Part shown: in pieces, positions 9,491-17,459 of the stretch
Layout of the letters: each line of letters opens with the position of its first letter
Position numbering within the stretch: the stretch's first letter is position 1
Assembly: GCF_011300455.1 (NCBI RefSeq)
Contig: NZ_CP049869.1
Span: 372,001-436,000, forward strand
Length of the DNA: 64,000 bases
Reading direction: 5' to 3'
Source: Sphingomonas piscis
GTDB taxonomy: Bacteria > Pseudomonadota > Alphaproteobacteria > Sphingomonadales > Sphingomonadaceae
Notes under the pieces: generated by a model
What the model saw: the letters and a program-made list of their open reading frames with translations, nothing else
Told to the model about the DNA's origin: nothing
Database searches by the model: none
Position numbers and translations under genes: made by a program

Positions 9491-10195
9491 TCAAGAAGCC
9501 GGCGTGTTCTTGAACGGGTCGCGGATGCCGGGGAAGATTTCGTCGGCCAGATTCTCCTGGTCGGCATTGGCAAGCGCGGCCTCCGCGTCGCGGACATGCT
9601 GCTCACGCTCAGCGCGAAGCTGCTCGATCAGCGCGGCGCGGTCGCCTTCCAGCCGTTCGTCGGTCTGCGCGGTGGTGCCCGCCGCCTTCTGTGCCTTGGC
9701 GATCGCCGCATCCAGCTCACGCTGCGACGTCAGGCCAAGCGTCACCGGATCCTTCGGCGTGATGTTCGCCATGTTCCAGTGGCTGCGGTCGCGGATCGCG
9801 GCGATGGTGGTGCGGGTGGTGCCGATTAGCTTGCCGATCTGCCCATCGGTCACTTCCGGATGGTTGCGGATGATCCAGGCGATTCCGTCCGGCTTGTCCT
9901 GCCGCTTGCTGACCGGCGTGTAACGAGGCCCCTTGGTGCGGCGAACCGGGTCCGGCTCCTTGTGCATCTGCAGCTTATAATCGGGGTTGGTCTGACCCTT
10001 TTCGATTTCCTCGTGGGTCAGCTCGCCGGCGCGGATCGGGTCGCGGCCCGTCAGCTTGGTCGCGGCGGTATCGTCGGCGATGGCCTGAACTTCCAGGATG
10101 TGAAGGCCGCAGAATTCGGCGATCTGCTCGAAAGTCAGCGAGGTTTCCTCGACCAGCCAGGACGCGGTCGCATGGGGCATAAGGGGCTGGGCCAC
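9491..10195 (-). CDS. trcR: Cell-cycle transcriptional regulator TrcR (DUF1013)
   Basis: A 234-residue DUF1013 protein, an alphaproteobacterial regulator associated with RNA polymerase and cell-cycle genes in Caulobacter. The start is the GTG at 10195, because family members begin AQPLMPHATASWLVEETSLT and GGAG lies 9 nt upstream; codons further upstream to 10252 are not family-like. A helix-turn-helix segment is visible at DGQIGKLIGTTRTTIAAI near residue 125, followed by a charged coiled-coil-like tail (EQLRAEREQHVRDAEAALAN). It heads the minus-strand housekeeping run. Confidence 0.93.
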   Translation of the reverse strand: MAQPLMPHATASWLVEETSLTFEQIAEFCGLHILEVQAIADDTAATKLTGRDPIRAGELTHEEIEKGQTNPDYKLQMHKEPDPVRRTKGPRYTPVSKRQDKPDGIAWIIRNHPEVTDGQIGKLIGTTRTTIAAIRDRSHWNMANITPKDPVTLGLTSQRELDAAIAKAQKAAGTTAQTDERLEGDRAALIEQLRAEREQHVRDAEAALANADQENLADEIFPGIRDPFKNTPAS

Positions 10196-10293
10196 GGGGC
10201 ATCTCCAGTGAATACAAATGAATAGGGCCGCCCCTTGCGGAGCGGCCGTCACCCTGTTCGCTTAGTCCGACCGTCGCCGGAGGGCAAGAATGT

Positions 10294-10914
10294 TCACGCC
10301 TTAATCGCGACGTGCCCCGAAAGGCTCTGCACCCGCCCAACCCAGCGAAACACGGACGGGTAGCGCCCGAGGTCGAACCCGCCTTCCCCGGCCACGTGGG
10401 TGTAGGCGAGCAGGGCAATGTCGGCGAGGGTGAAGCGTCCGGCCGCGAACCAGTCGTTGGCGGAAAGATGCTCGTCCATGACCGCTAGCGCGTCCTCGCC
10501 CGCCTTGCGCTTGGCCGGAAGCATGTCGCGCTGGGCCTCGCTCAGCTTGTCCTCGCCAACGAACGCCAGCCAGAAGCGCAAGGTCGCGATGTTCGGCTCA
10601 TGGCTATACTGCTCGAAGGACATCCAGCGCAGCATGTCGGCATGGTCGAACCGCTCGGTTGGGATCAGGTCGGTGCCATGCGCCAGGTAGACGCAGGCGG
10701 CATTGCTTTCCGGCAGGAAGCGATCGCCGATCTGCAGCACCGGTATGCGGCCGTTGGCGTTGACGTTGCGAAGGAAGTCGGGCGTCCGCGTCTCGCCCTT
10801 GATGATGTCATATTCGCGGCGTTCCAGCGGCGTACCGACATGCGCGGCAGTCAGCCGGATCTTGTAGCAATTTCCCGACTGGGAATATTCGTGAAGGATC
10901 AGATTCTCGGTCAC
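10294..10914 (-). CDS. Glutathione S-transferase family protein
   Basis: A 206-residue GST with an N-terminal thioredoxin-fold domain (LHEYSQSGNCYKIRLTAAHVG, with S/C near the glutathione site), the cis-proline segment GRIPVLQIGDRFLPESNAA near residue 55-73, and a helical C-domain with the FTLADIALLAY N-capping motif near residue 163. It is presumably cytosolic and detoxifying; the substrate is unknown. It stands alone, 98 nt downstream of the trcR start region and 86 nt from the oxidoreductase gene. Confidence 0.92.
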   Translation of the reverse strand: MTENLILHEYSQSGNCYKIRLTAAHVGTPLERREYDIIKGETRTPDFLRNVNANGRIPVLQIGDRFLPESNAACVYLAHGTDLIPTERFDHADMLRWMSFEQYSHEPNIATLRFWLAFVGEDKLSEAQRDMLPAKRKAGEDALAVMDEHLSANDWFAAGRFTLADIALLAYTHVAGEGGFDLGRYPSVFRWVGRVQSLSGHVAIKA

Positions 10915-11000
10915 TGCGGCTCTGCATTGTCGCCGCCAAGGCGTGCCACAAACCCTGCCGGTTTGCTTATCGAAACGCCTACGAAATCAATAAGCGACGC

Positions 11001-12005
11001 TTATCGCCCGATCTCCAGCACGATTTTGCCGACATGCTCGCCGCTTTCCATGCGAGCATGCGCCTCGGCGACGCGCTCCAGCGGAAAGACGCTGTCGATT
11101 ACCGGCTTCAGCATGCCGGTCTCCACGAACGGCCACACCGACTTCTCGATCTCACTGGCAACCATCGCCTTGAAATCCGTGCTCCGCGGCCGGAGCGTCG
11201 AGCCGGTCAGGGTAAGCCGCCGCCGCATGATGTCGGTGATACTCACCTCCGCCTTGGCACCGCGCTGAAAAGCGATGGACACGTGCCGTCCCTCGTCTGC
11301 CAGGCAGGCTAGATTGCGCGGCAGATAGTCTCCGCCGACCATGTCCAGCACCACGGCTACCCCGCGCCCGCCGGTCAGCCGGGTGACCTCTTCGACATAG
11401 TCGTGGGTCCTGTAGTTGATCGCAGCAAAGGCACCCAAGTTCTTGGCGCGGGCGCATTTTTCGTCGGACCCGCACGTCACGATGCAACGAATGCCGAACA
11501 AGCGGCACAGGGCGATCGCCATCGTCCCGATGCCGCTGGTGCCGCCATGCACCAGAACCGTGTCACCGTCCGCTGCGAAGCCGCGCTCGAACAGGTTGAT
11601 CCAGACGGTAAACAACGTCTCCGGGATCGCCGCCGCCTCGGTCATAGTCACCGCCGGCGGTACGGACAGGCACAGGCCGGTATTCACGACGGCATATTCC
11701 GCATAGCCCCCACCCGGCACCAGTGCACAGACGCCGGTGCCGACCAGATCGTACATGGCACCCGGGCCGGCGGCTTCGACGAAGCCTGCCACCTCCAGCC
11801 CCAGCGTCGTCGGTGCGCCGGGCGGCGGCGGATAGGCGCCTTTTCGCTGCAATATGTCCGGGCGGTTCACCCCTGCGGCCACAACGCGGATCAGCACCTC
11901 GTCGGGCCCCGGCTCCGGCACCGGCAATTCCACGATCCGGAGAGCCTCGGGGCCGCCGGGTTCCGGCGCGACGACCGCGCGCATGCTACTGGGACGTGAC
12001 GCCAT
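11001..12005 (-). CDS. NAD(P)H-quinone oxidoreductase (MDR, zinc-independent)
   Basis: A medium-chain dehydrogenase/reductase of the quinone oxidoreductase (PIG3/QorA-like) group, 334 residues from ATG 12005. The GroES-like domain with AAGVNRPDILQRKGAYPPP precedes the Rossmann fold with VHGGTSGIGTMAIAL near residue 145. Catalytic-zinc ligands are lacking, so NADPH-dependent quinone or enone reduction is expected. ATG 11984 is an alternative start; the frame is open to 12215, but that part overlaps the divergent DUF1192 gene and has no family similarity. Confidence 0.9.
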   Translation of the reverse strand: MASRPSSMRAVVAPEPGGPEALRIVELPVPEPGPDEVLIRVVAAGVNRPDILQRKGAYPPPPGAPTTLGLEVAGFVEAAGPGAMYDLVGTGVCALVPGGGYAEYAVVNTGLCLSVPPAVTMTEAAAIPETLFTVWINLFERGFAADGDTVLVHGGTSGIGTMAIALCRLFGIRCIVTCGSDEKCARAKNLGAFAAINYRTHDYVEEVTRLTGGRGVAVVLDMVGGDYLPRNLACLADEGRHVSIAFQRGAKAEVSITDIMRRRLTLTGSTLRPRSTDFKAMVASEIEKSVWPFVETGMLKPVIDSVFPLERVAEAHARMESGEHVGKIVLEIGR

Positions 12006-12050
12006 GGCGCCGCTTATTGACAGCGCGTGTCGGAGGGTCAACGTCGGCGC

Positions 12051-12251
12051 ATGGACATCGACGAACTTTTCCCGAGGAAGCCCGGCGATCCGCTGACGGA
12101 GCTGGCCCGCCAAGACCTCGATCCGCTCTCCATCCACGAACTCGACGCCCGCGTTGAGGCGCTCAAGGCCGAAATCGCGCGCGTCGAAGCCCACAAGGCC
12201 CGTGCCTCGGCGCACCGCTCCGCCGCGGAAGAGCTGTTCAAGAAGTCCTGA
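12051..12251 (+). CDS. DUF1192 small protein
   Basis: A 66-residue alphaproteobacterial DUF1192 protein: MDIDELFPRKPGDPLTEL at the N-terminus and a coiled-coil helix ELDARVEALKAEIARVEAHK that is the family's core, ending in a short Lys/Ser tail. The function is unknown. ATG 12051 is used; a GTG at 12027 is in frame. It is divergent from the quinone oxidoreductase by 45 nt. Confidence 0.85.
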   Translation: MDIDELFPRKPGDPLTELARQDLDPLSIHELDARVEALKAEIARVEAHKARASAHRSAAEELFKKS

Positions 12252-12349
12252 GCTTAAGCGAACATCTCACTCCGGCACATAATCTGTTGAAAAGCCTGGA
12301 CACGGGCCTTGATTGCCGCGTTCCTCCGCATGACATTGGTGTTCAAGAG

Positions 12350-12370
12350 CCTGCGGGCTTTTCCCGCGGG
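12350..12370 (+). promoter_or_regulatory. Hairpin immediately upstream of the clpA ribosome-binding site
   Basis: CCTGCGGG (12350-12357), loop CTTTT, CCCGCGGG (12363-12370) can form an 8-bp stem with one G-U pair. It ends 2 nt before the AGGAG that serves ATG 12388, so it lies in the clpA 5' leader. It has no U-tract and is not a classical terminator; a role in mRNA stability or translation control is only inference. Confidence 0.4.
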
Positions 12371-12387
12371 CAGGAGTATCCTGCTAC

Positions 12388-14745
12388 ATGCCTAGTTTCG
12401 CTCGCGAACTCGAACAGACCCTCCACAATGCCCTGTCGGAGGCCAGCCGCCGTCGGCACGAGTACGCCACCCTTGAACATCTTCTGATCGCGCTGATCGA
12501 CGACGAGCATGCGTCCAAGGTGATGACCGCGTGCGGCGTCAACCGAGACGAACTGCGTGCGTCGGTGAAGCAATATCTGGATGGGGAGCTTGGCGCCCTC
12601 GTCACCGACACCAACACCGACCCGCAGCCGACCAGCGGCTTTCAGCGGGTGGTTCAGCGTGCCATCCTCCATGTCCAGTCCTCCGGCCGCGACGACGTGA
12701 CCGGCGCCAACGTGCTGGTCGCCCTCTTCTCCGAGCGTGAGAGCTACGCAGTCTATTTCCTGCAGCAGCAGGACATGAGCCGCCTGGATGCGGTCACCTA
12801 CATCAGCCACGGGGTGGGCAAGGGCGAGACCCCGACCGAAGCGCGCCCGGCCGAAGGAGCCGCCGAGGAGAAATCGGAGAAGTCTGAAGGCAAGAAGGAA
12901 TCTGCGCTCAAGCAGTTCACCGTCGACCTCAACGAGAAGGCGAAGGCCGGCAAGGTCGATCCCCTGATCGGCCGCATGGCCGAGGTTGACCGCACGGTGC
13001 AGATCCTCTGCCGCCGGTCGAAGAACAATCCGCTATACGTCGGCGATCCCGGCGTCGGTAAGACCGCGATCGCCGAAGGCCTCGCCCGCAAGATCGTCGA
13101 GGGCGACGTTCCCGAGGTGCTCAAACCCGCGATTATCTACTCGCTCGACATGGGCGCACTGCTAGCCGGCACGCGCTATCGTGGCGACTTCGAGGAGCGC
13201 TTGAAGTCGGTCGTGTCGGAGCTCGAGAAGCTTCCGCACGCCGTCCTCTTCATCGACGAGATCCACACGGTGATCGGCGCGGGTGCCACCAGCGGCGGTG
13301 CGATGGACGCATCCAACCTCCTGAAGCCCGCCCTCTCCTCTGGCGCGATCCGCTGCATCGGCTCGACGACGTACAAGGAGTTCCGCAACCACTTCGAAAA
13401 GGACCGGGCTTTGCTCCGGCGCTTCCAGAAGATCGACGTCAACGAGCCGACGGTCGAGGATACGGTGAAGATCATTGCCGGCCTGCGCGCGGCGTTCGAG
13501 CTTCACCACGGCGTCCGCTACACGCCCGACAGCATCAAGTCGGCCGTTGAGCTCAGCGCTCGCTACATCCACGACCGCAAGCTGCCGGACAAGGCGATCG
13601 ACGTCATCGACGAGGTCGGCGCCATGCAGATGCTGGTGCCGCCCAGCCGCCGCAAGAAGGTGATCACGACCAAGGAGATCGAGGCCGTCGTTGCGACCAT
13701 GGCGCGCATCCCTCCGAAGTCAGTCTCAAGCGACGACAAGCGCGTGCTGGAAACGCTCGAGGGCGACCTGAAGCGCGTCGTGTTCGGCCAGGATCTTGCC
13801 ATCGAGACCTTGGCGTCGGCGATCAAGCTCAGCCGTGCGGGTCTTCGCGATCCCGACAAGCCGATCGGCAACTATCTCTTCTCCGGCCCCACCGGCGTCG
13901 GCAAGACGGAGGTTGCGCGTCAGCTCGCAAACATCATGGGCATTCCGCTGCAGCGGTTCGACATGTCCGAATATATGGAGCGTCACTCGGTCAGCCGGCT
14001 GATCGGCGCCCCTCCCGGCTATGTCGGCTATGACCAAGGCGGCCTGCTCACCGACGCCGTCGACCAGCAGCCGCACAGCGTGCTCCTGCTCGACGAGATC
14101 GAGAAGGCGCACCCGGACCTGTTCAACATCCTTCTGCAGGTGATGGACAACGGAAAGCTGACCGATCACCACGGCAAGACCGTCGATTTCCGCAACACCA
14201 TCCTCATCATGACCACCAATGCCGGCGCGTCGGACATGGCGCGCGAAAGCATCGGCTTCGGTGCGCAGAGCCGCGAGGATGTGCAGGAGGATGCGATCCG
14301 GAAGATGTTCACGCCGGAATTTCGCAACCGCCTCGATGCGGTGGTTCCGTTCGGCTACCTGCCACCGGCGGTGGTCTCCCGGGTGGTCGACAAGTTCATC
14401 CTCCAGCTGGAGCTTCAGCTTGCCGACCGTGGCGTCCACATCGATCTCGACGACGAGGCACGGGAGTGGCTCACCGCCCGCGGCTACGACAAGCTCTACG
14501 GCGCGCGTCCGATGGGCCGTCTGGTTCAGGAGAAGATCAAGCAGCCGCTCGCCGAGGAGCTTCTCTTCGGCAAGCTCGTCAACGGCGGCGAGGTCAAGAT
14601 CCGGATCAAGGATAATGCACCGAGCTTCGAGATCACGCCTGCAGCGCCCAAGCCGGGCAAGGTCCGCAAGGGCAAGAAACCGGAAGGCGCCGTCGATCAA
14701 CGGGAATCGTCCGAACCGCAGGACGAACCGCCCGCTGCCGAGTAA
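12388..14745 (+). CDS. clpA: ATP-dependent Clp protease ATP-binding subunit ClpA
   Basis: A 785-residue class-I AAA+ unfoldase that feeds substrates to ClpP. The double Clp-N domain (PSFARELEQTLHNALSEA..., residues 1-145) is followed by a charged linker, AAA domain 1 with Walker A GDPGVGKT at 219-226 and Walker B VLFIDEIHTVIGAG, and AAA domain 2 with GPTGVGKT near 500, then a Clp-D2 domain. A Lys/Pro/Glu-rich tail of about 35 residues follows. AGGAG lies 12 nt upstream of the ATG. The adaptor gene clpS, often directly upstream, is not present here. A strong terminator follows. Confidence 0.97.
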   Translation: MPSFARELEQTLHNALSEASRRRHEYATLEHLLIALIDDEHASKVMTACGVNRDELRASVKQYLDGELGALVTDTNTDPQPTSGFQRVVQRAILHVQSSGRDDVTGANVLVALFSERESYAVYFLQQQDMSRLDAVTYISHGVGKGETPTEARPAEGAAEEKSEKSEGKKESALKQFTVDLNEKAKAGKVDPLIGRMAEVDRTVQILCRRSKNNPLYVGDPGVGKTAIAEGLARKIVEGDVPEVLKPAIIYSLDMGALLAGTRYRGDFEERLKSVVSELEKLPHAVLFIDEIHTVIGAGATSGGAMDASNLLKPALSSGAIRCIGSTTYKEFRNHFEKDRALLRRFQKIDVNEPTVEDTVKIIAGLRAAFELHHGVRYTPDSIKSAVELSARYIHDRKLPDKAIDVIDEVGAMQMLVPPSRRKKVITTKEIEAVVATMARIPPKSVSSDDKRVLETLEGDLKRVVFGQDLAIETLASAIKLSRAGLRDPDKPIGNYLFSGPTGVGKTEVARQLANIMGIPLQRFDMSEYMERHSVSRLIGAPPGYVGYDQGGLLTDAVDQQPHSVLLLDEIEKAHPDLFNILLQVMDNGKLTDHHGKTVDFRNTILIMTTNAGASDMARESIGFGAQSREDVQEDAIRKMFTPEFRNRLDAVVPFGYLPPAVVSRVVDKFILQLELQLADRGVHIDLDDEAREWLTARGYDKLYGARPMGRLVQEKIKQPLAEELLFGKLVNGGEVKIRIKDNAPSFEITPAAPKPGKVRKGKKPEGAVDQRESSEPQDEPPAAE

Positions 14746-14764
14746 GGCAAACTGACGTGAAGCG

Positions 14765-14793
14765 AAGGGCCGGGAGCGATCCCGGCCCTTTCT
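14765..14793 (+). terminator. Rho-independent terminator after clpA
   Basis: A perfect 10-bp stem AAGGGCCGGG / CCCGGCCCTT around loop AGCGAT, followed by TTTCT, starts 20 nt after the clpA stop. It should end clpA transcription before the hemerythrin gene. Confidence 0.85.
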
Positions 14794-14810
14794 GCTTTCA
14801 GGAGAGCACG

Positions 14811-15383
14811 ATGTCTGATCATCCCCTCGCAACGAGGAGCGGCATCCCTGACGAGCTTGCCTATCTTCGCGCAACCTACGCCCGCGAAGGCTGGCGCACC
14901 CACGCCAATTATGGCCAGCTCGCCGACTTCTGGCTCCACGTCCACGACAGCCTGCGCGGCGAAGGCAAGGCGCTCGCCCAGGCCACCGCCGACTATCGCG
15001 AAGGACAAATGGACTTGGCGGCATACCACCGCCAGTTCGCGCCCAACCTCAGCCACTTCCTCCAGCATCTGAACGCGCACCACCAGATCGAGGATCGCCA
15101 CTATTTCCCCAGGTTTCAGGCGCTCGACCCGCGCATGGTCGCCGGCTTCGCCCTCCTCGACCGCGATCATCACCTGATCCACGAGGCACTCGTCGCCTCT
15201 GCTGAAAGCGCCAATCGGCTCATCGCGACCTTCGGCGGCGACAATGACGACGGGCGTCGCGCCGCCGACGATTATGCCGCCTCCGCTGATCGCCTGCTGG
15301 CGTTGCTGATGCGCCATCTCGCCGATGAAGAGGAATTGGTCATCCCCGCCCTTCTTCACCATGGCGAGCGAAGCGTCGATTAG
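14811..15383 (+). CDS. Hemerythrin HHE domain-containing protein
   Basis: A 190-residue four-helix protein with spaced His/Glu pairs of a hemerythrin-type diiron site: H (HVHDSL), H..E (LNAHHQIEDRHYF), H (LLDRDHHLIHEAL) and HLADEEELVIP near the C-terminus. Such proteins bind O2 or NO, or sense oxidative stress in the cytosol. ATG 14811 follows CAGGAGAGCACG; an upstream in-frame ATG at 14757 overlaps the terminator and is rejected. Confidence 0.88.
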   Translation: MSDHPLATRSGIPDELAYLRATYAREGWRTHANYGQLADFWLHVHDSLRGEGKALAQATADYREGQMDLAAYHRQFAPNLSHFLQHLNAHHQIEDRHYFPRFQALDPRMVAGFALLDRDHHLIHEALVASAESANRLIATFGGDNDDGRRAADDYAASADRLLALLMRHLADEEELVIPALLHHGERSVD

Positions 15384-15455
15384 CTTTCCCGACCTTTACA
15401 CTAGGGTTAAGATCTGCTGACTGCGGCGCACCGGCGTCAATGGGGGTTCGCGCAC

Positions 15456-16820
15456 ATGCTGTATCGGGGCTTTCAGCCTTTTCGAACTGGGCTCACCGCC
15501 CTTGCGTTTGCGTCCCTTCCGGTCGCTGCGATGGCGCAAGGCGCTTCATCCGCCAAGCCGAAGGACGGTTTCTCATTCTCCGGCAGCGTTCGCCTTCGTT
15601 ACGAGTACCTTACCGGGCAATTCCGCCCGGGCTTCGACAAGAGTGAGGACGCAACGCTGCTCCGAACCATCCTGACCCCGCAGTACAAGAGCGGAAAGGT
15701 ACGGATCGGTGCCGAACTCTGGGACAGCCGGATGTGGGGTGGGCGCGGCGCCATCGTCGGGACGGGCGAGGTCAATACGGCGGAGCTCGTGCAGGCCTAT
15801 GTTGCCGTCGACGTCGACTCGCCGCTCGGCGACGGCAGCCGCGGGGCGATCCAGGGTGGGCGAATGACGCTCAATCTCGGCTCGCGCCGCCTGATTGCCA
15901 GCGACGACTATCGTAACACGACGAACGGCTTCACCGGCATCCGTGCCGACGTGGCCAAGGGCCCGACCAGCGCCACCCTCCTCTACCTGCTGCCGCAACG
16001 CCGGCTTCCCGACGACCTGCCGTCCATCCTCGACAATGAGTGGAAGTTCGACCGGGAAAGCTTCGATCAGCGGCTCTGGGGCGGACTCGTGAACCATGGT
16101 CTAGGACGCGTCGGCAGTCTTGAGGCCACCTACCTCCGCTTCGCCGAACGGGACGACGGCAGCTTCGTCACCCGCAACCGCCGCCTTCAAACTGTGGGTG
16201 CCCGCTTCATCCGCGAGCCCAAGCCGAACCAGTGGGACTATGAACTTGAAGGCATCCGGCAGACGGGAAGCATTGCGGCCAGCACCCTTCCCGGCGCAGC
16301 AAGGCTGCCGGTCCGTGCCGGCTTCGTCCACGCCGAAGTCGGCTACACCTTCGCCGGACCCTGGAAACCGCACCTTTCCCTTGAATATGATTGGGCAAGC
16401 GGCGACGGGCCGGGCCGCCGCTACACCCGCTTCGACACATTGTTCGGCATGCGCCGCGCCGACCTCGGGCCCGCCAGCCTTTACAACGCGCTCGGCCGAG
16501 CGAACATCAGCGCGCCCGGCGTGCGGCTGGAAGTCACGCCCTCAAGCCGGCTGGACGCCTTCACCACATGGCGCGGTCTGTGGGCCGATGAGCCTGGCGA
16601 CATCTTCTCCACCACGGGTGTCCGCAACGCCGTCAACGAAGAGCGCTTCGGCGGTCACCAGCTTGAGGGCCGGGTCCGCTATTGGCTGGTTCCCGCAAAG
16701 CTTCGGGCCGAAGGCAATGTCGCCGTCATTCTTCGCGACAATTTCCTCCGCGACGCCGCCAATGTTCCGACCCGGCGCGACACGATCTATTCGTCGCTAT
16801 CACTGACGGCGAGCTTTTAG
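15456..16820 (+). CDS. Alginate-export family outer-membrane porin
   Basis: A 454-residue outer-membrane beta-barrel with a signal peptide (cleavage after AAMAQ). It carries the SGSVRLRYEYLTGQFRPGF opening and the RYWLVPAKLRAEGNVA strand typical of the AlgE-like family, and ends in alternating residues with a terminal phenylalanine (SLSLTASF), the BAM recognition signature. In sphingomonads these porins usually accompany sugar-utilisation loci rather than alginate secretion. It is followed by a secreted binding protein and, convergently, a TonB receptor. Confidence 0.85.
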   Translation: MLYRGFQPFRTGLTALAFASLPVAAMAQGASSAKPKDGFSFSGSVRLRYEYLTGQFRPGFDKSEDATLLRTILTPQYKSGKVRIGAELWDSRMWGGRGAIVGTGEVNTAELVQAYVAVDVDSPLGDGSRGAIQGGRMTLNLGSRRLIASDDYRNTTNGFTGIRADVAKGPTSATLLYLLPQRRLPDDLPSILDNEWKFDRESFDQRLWGGLVNHGLGRVGSLEATYLRFAERDDGSFVTRNRRLQTVGARFIREPKPNQWDYELEGIRQTGSIAASTLPGAARLPVRAGFVHAEVGYTFAGPWKPHLSLEYDWASGDGPGRRYTRFDTLFGMRRADLGPASLYNALGRANISAPGVRLEVTPSSRLDAFTTWRGLWADEPGDIFSTTGVRNAVNEERFGGHQLEGRVRYWLVPAKLRAEGNVAVILRDNFLRDAANVPTRRDTIYSSLSLTASF

Positions 16821-16891
16821 CGCAGCGCCACTTTGCGTCATGGCCGGATCGTGCCAGTCTCCTTCGAAAAACAAGTAGGAGGGAGAGGAAA

Positions 16892-17398
16892 ATGCTCGGA
16901 AGAATTGCTCTGCTGGCAGTGGCTTGTGCAGCGCCCGCGGCCGCACAAGGCGATCTGGCGTCCAAGATGGTCAACACGCCGTCGGAAGTGTCGATCTACG
17001 GCGGTCCGGCCAAGGTAATGGACGACCCCGCCGTCCAGGGCGGCAAGTTCGTGCGCGTGGACAGCCCCGGCAAGCCGAACGCCTGGGACATCGGCGTCAG
17101 CAGCGCGGTGACGAAGCCGGTCAAATCCGGCGACAAGCTCGTGCTCGCCTTCTTCGCCAAGTCGGCCAATGGCGGCGACATCACCCTTCCCCACAACGGC
17201 CTCCAGCTGAACGCCGCGCCCTACACGCCGGTGTTCTCGCAGCCCGTCACGATCGGAGCGGCGTGGAAGCTTCACCAAGTCGCCGGCAAGGCGGACAAGG
17301 ACTATCCGGCCGGCGGCCTTGGCGTCGCCATGCACCTGTCCGCCGCCAAGCAGGTGGTCGATCTGGGGCCGGTGATCGTCCTTAATCTCGGCCAATAA
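16892..17398 (+). CDS. Secreted carbohydrate-binding-like beta-sandwich protein
   Basis: A 168-residue exported protein with signal MLGRIALLAVACAAPAAAQ and a single predicted beta-sandwich resembling the N-terminal carbohydrate-binding (CBM4/9- or CenC-like) domain of xylanases; the C-terminal VDLGPVIVLNLG strand is the most recognisable part. No catalytic domain is present, so sugar binding is an inference. AGGAGGGAGAGGAAA immediately precedes ATG 16892, a very strong ribosome-binding site. It lies 71 nt after the porin, probably one transcript, closed by a terminator. Confidence 0.7.
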   Translation: MLGRIALLAVACAAPAAAQGDLASKMVNTPSEVSIYGGPAKVMDDPAVQGGKFVRVDSPGKPNAWDIGVSSAVTKPVKSGDKLVLAFFAKSANGGDITLPHNGLQLNAAPYTPVFSQPVTIGAAWKLHQVAGKADKDYPAGGLGVAMHLSAAKQVVDLGPVIVLNLGQ

Positions 17399-17401
17399 AC
17401 A

Positions 17402-17437
17402 AAAGGCCCTCCCCGCCGGGTGGCGAGGAGGGCCTTT
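17402..17437. terminator. Bidirectional terminator between binding protein and TonB receptor
   Basis: AAAGGCCCTCC (17402-17412) pairs with GGAGGGCCTTT (17427-17437), an 11-bp perfect stem with a 14-nt GC-rich loop. It sits between two convergent genes and carries A-rich/T-rich flanks on both sides, so it can serve both strands. Confidence 0.85.
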
Positions 17438-17459
17438 GTCCCGCAATGCGGCTACTGGC

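Noticed and set aside
13726..15024. 432-codon frame antisense to clpA
   Set aside because: Shadow of clpA and the hemerythrin gene; it also crosses the clpA terminator.
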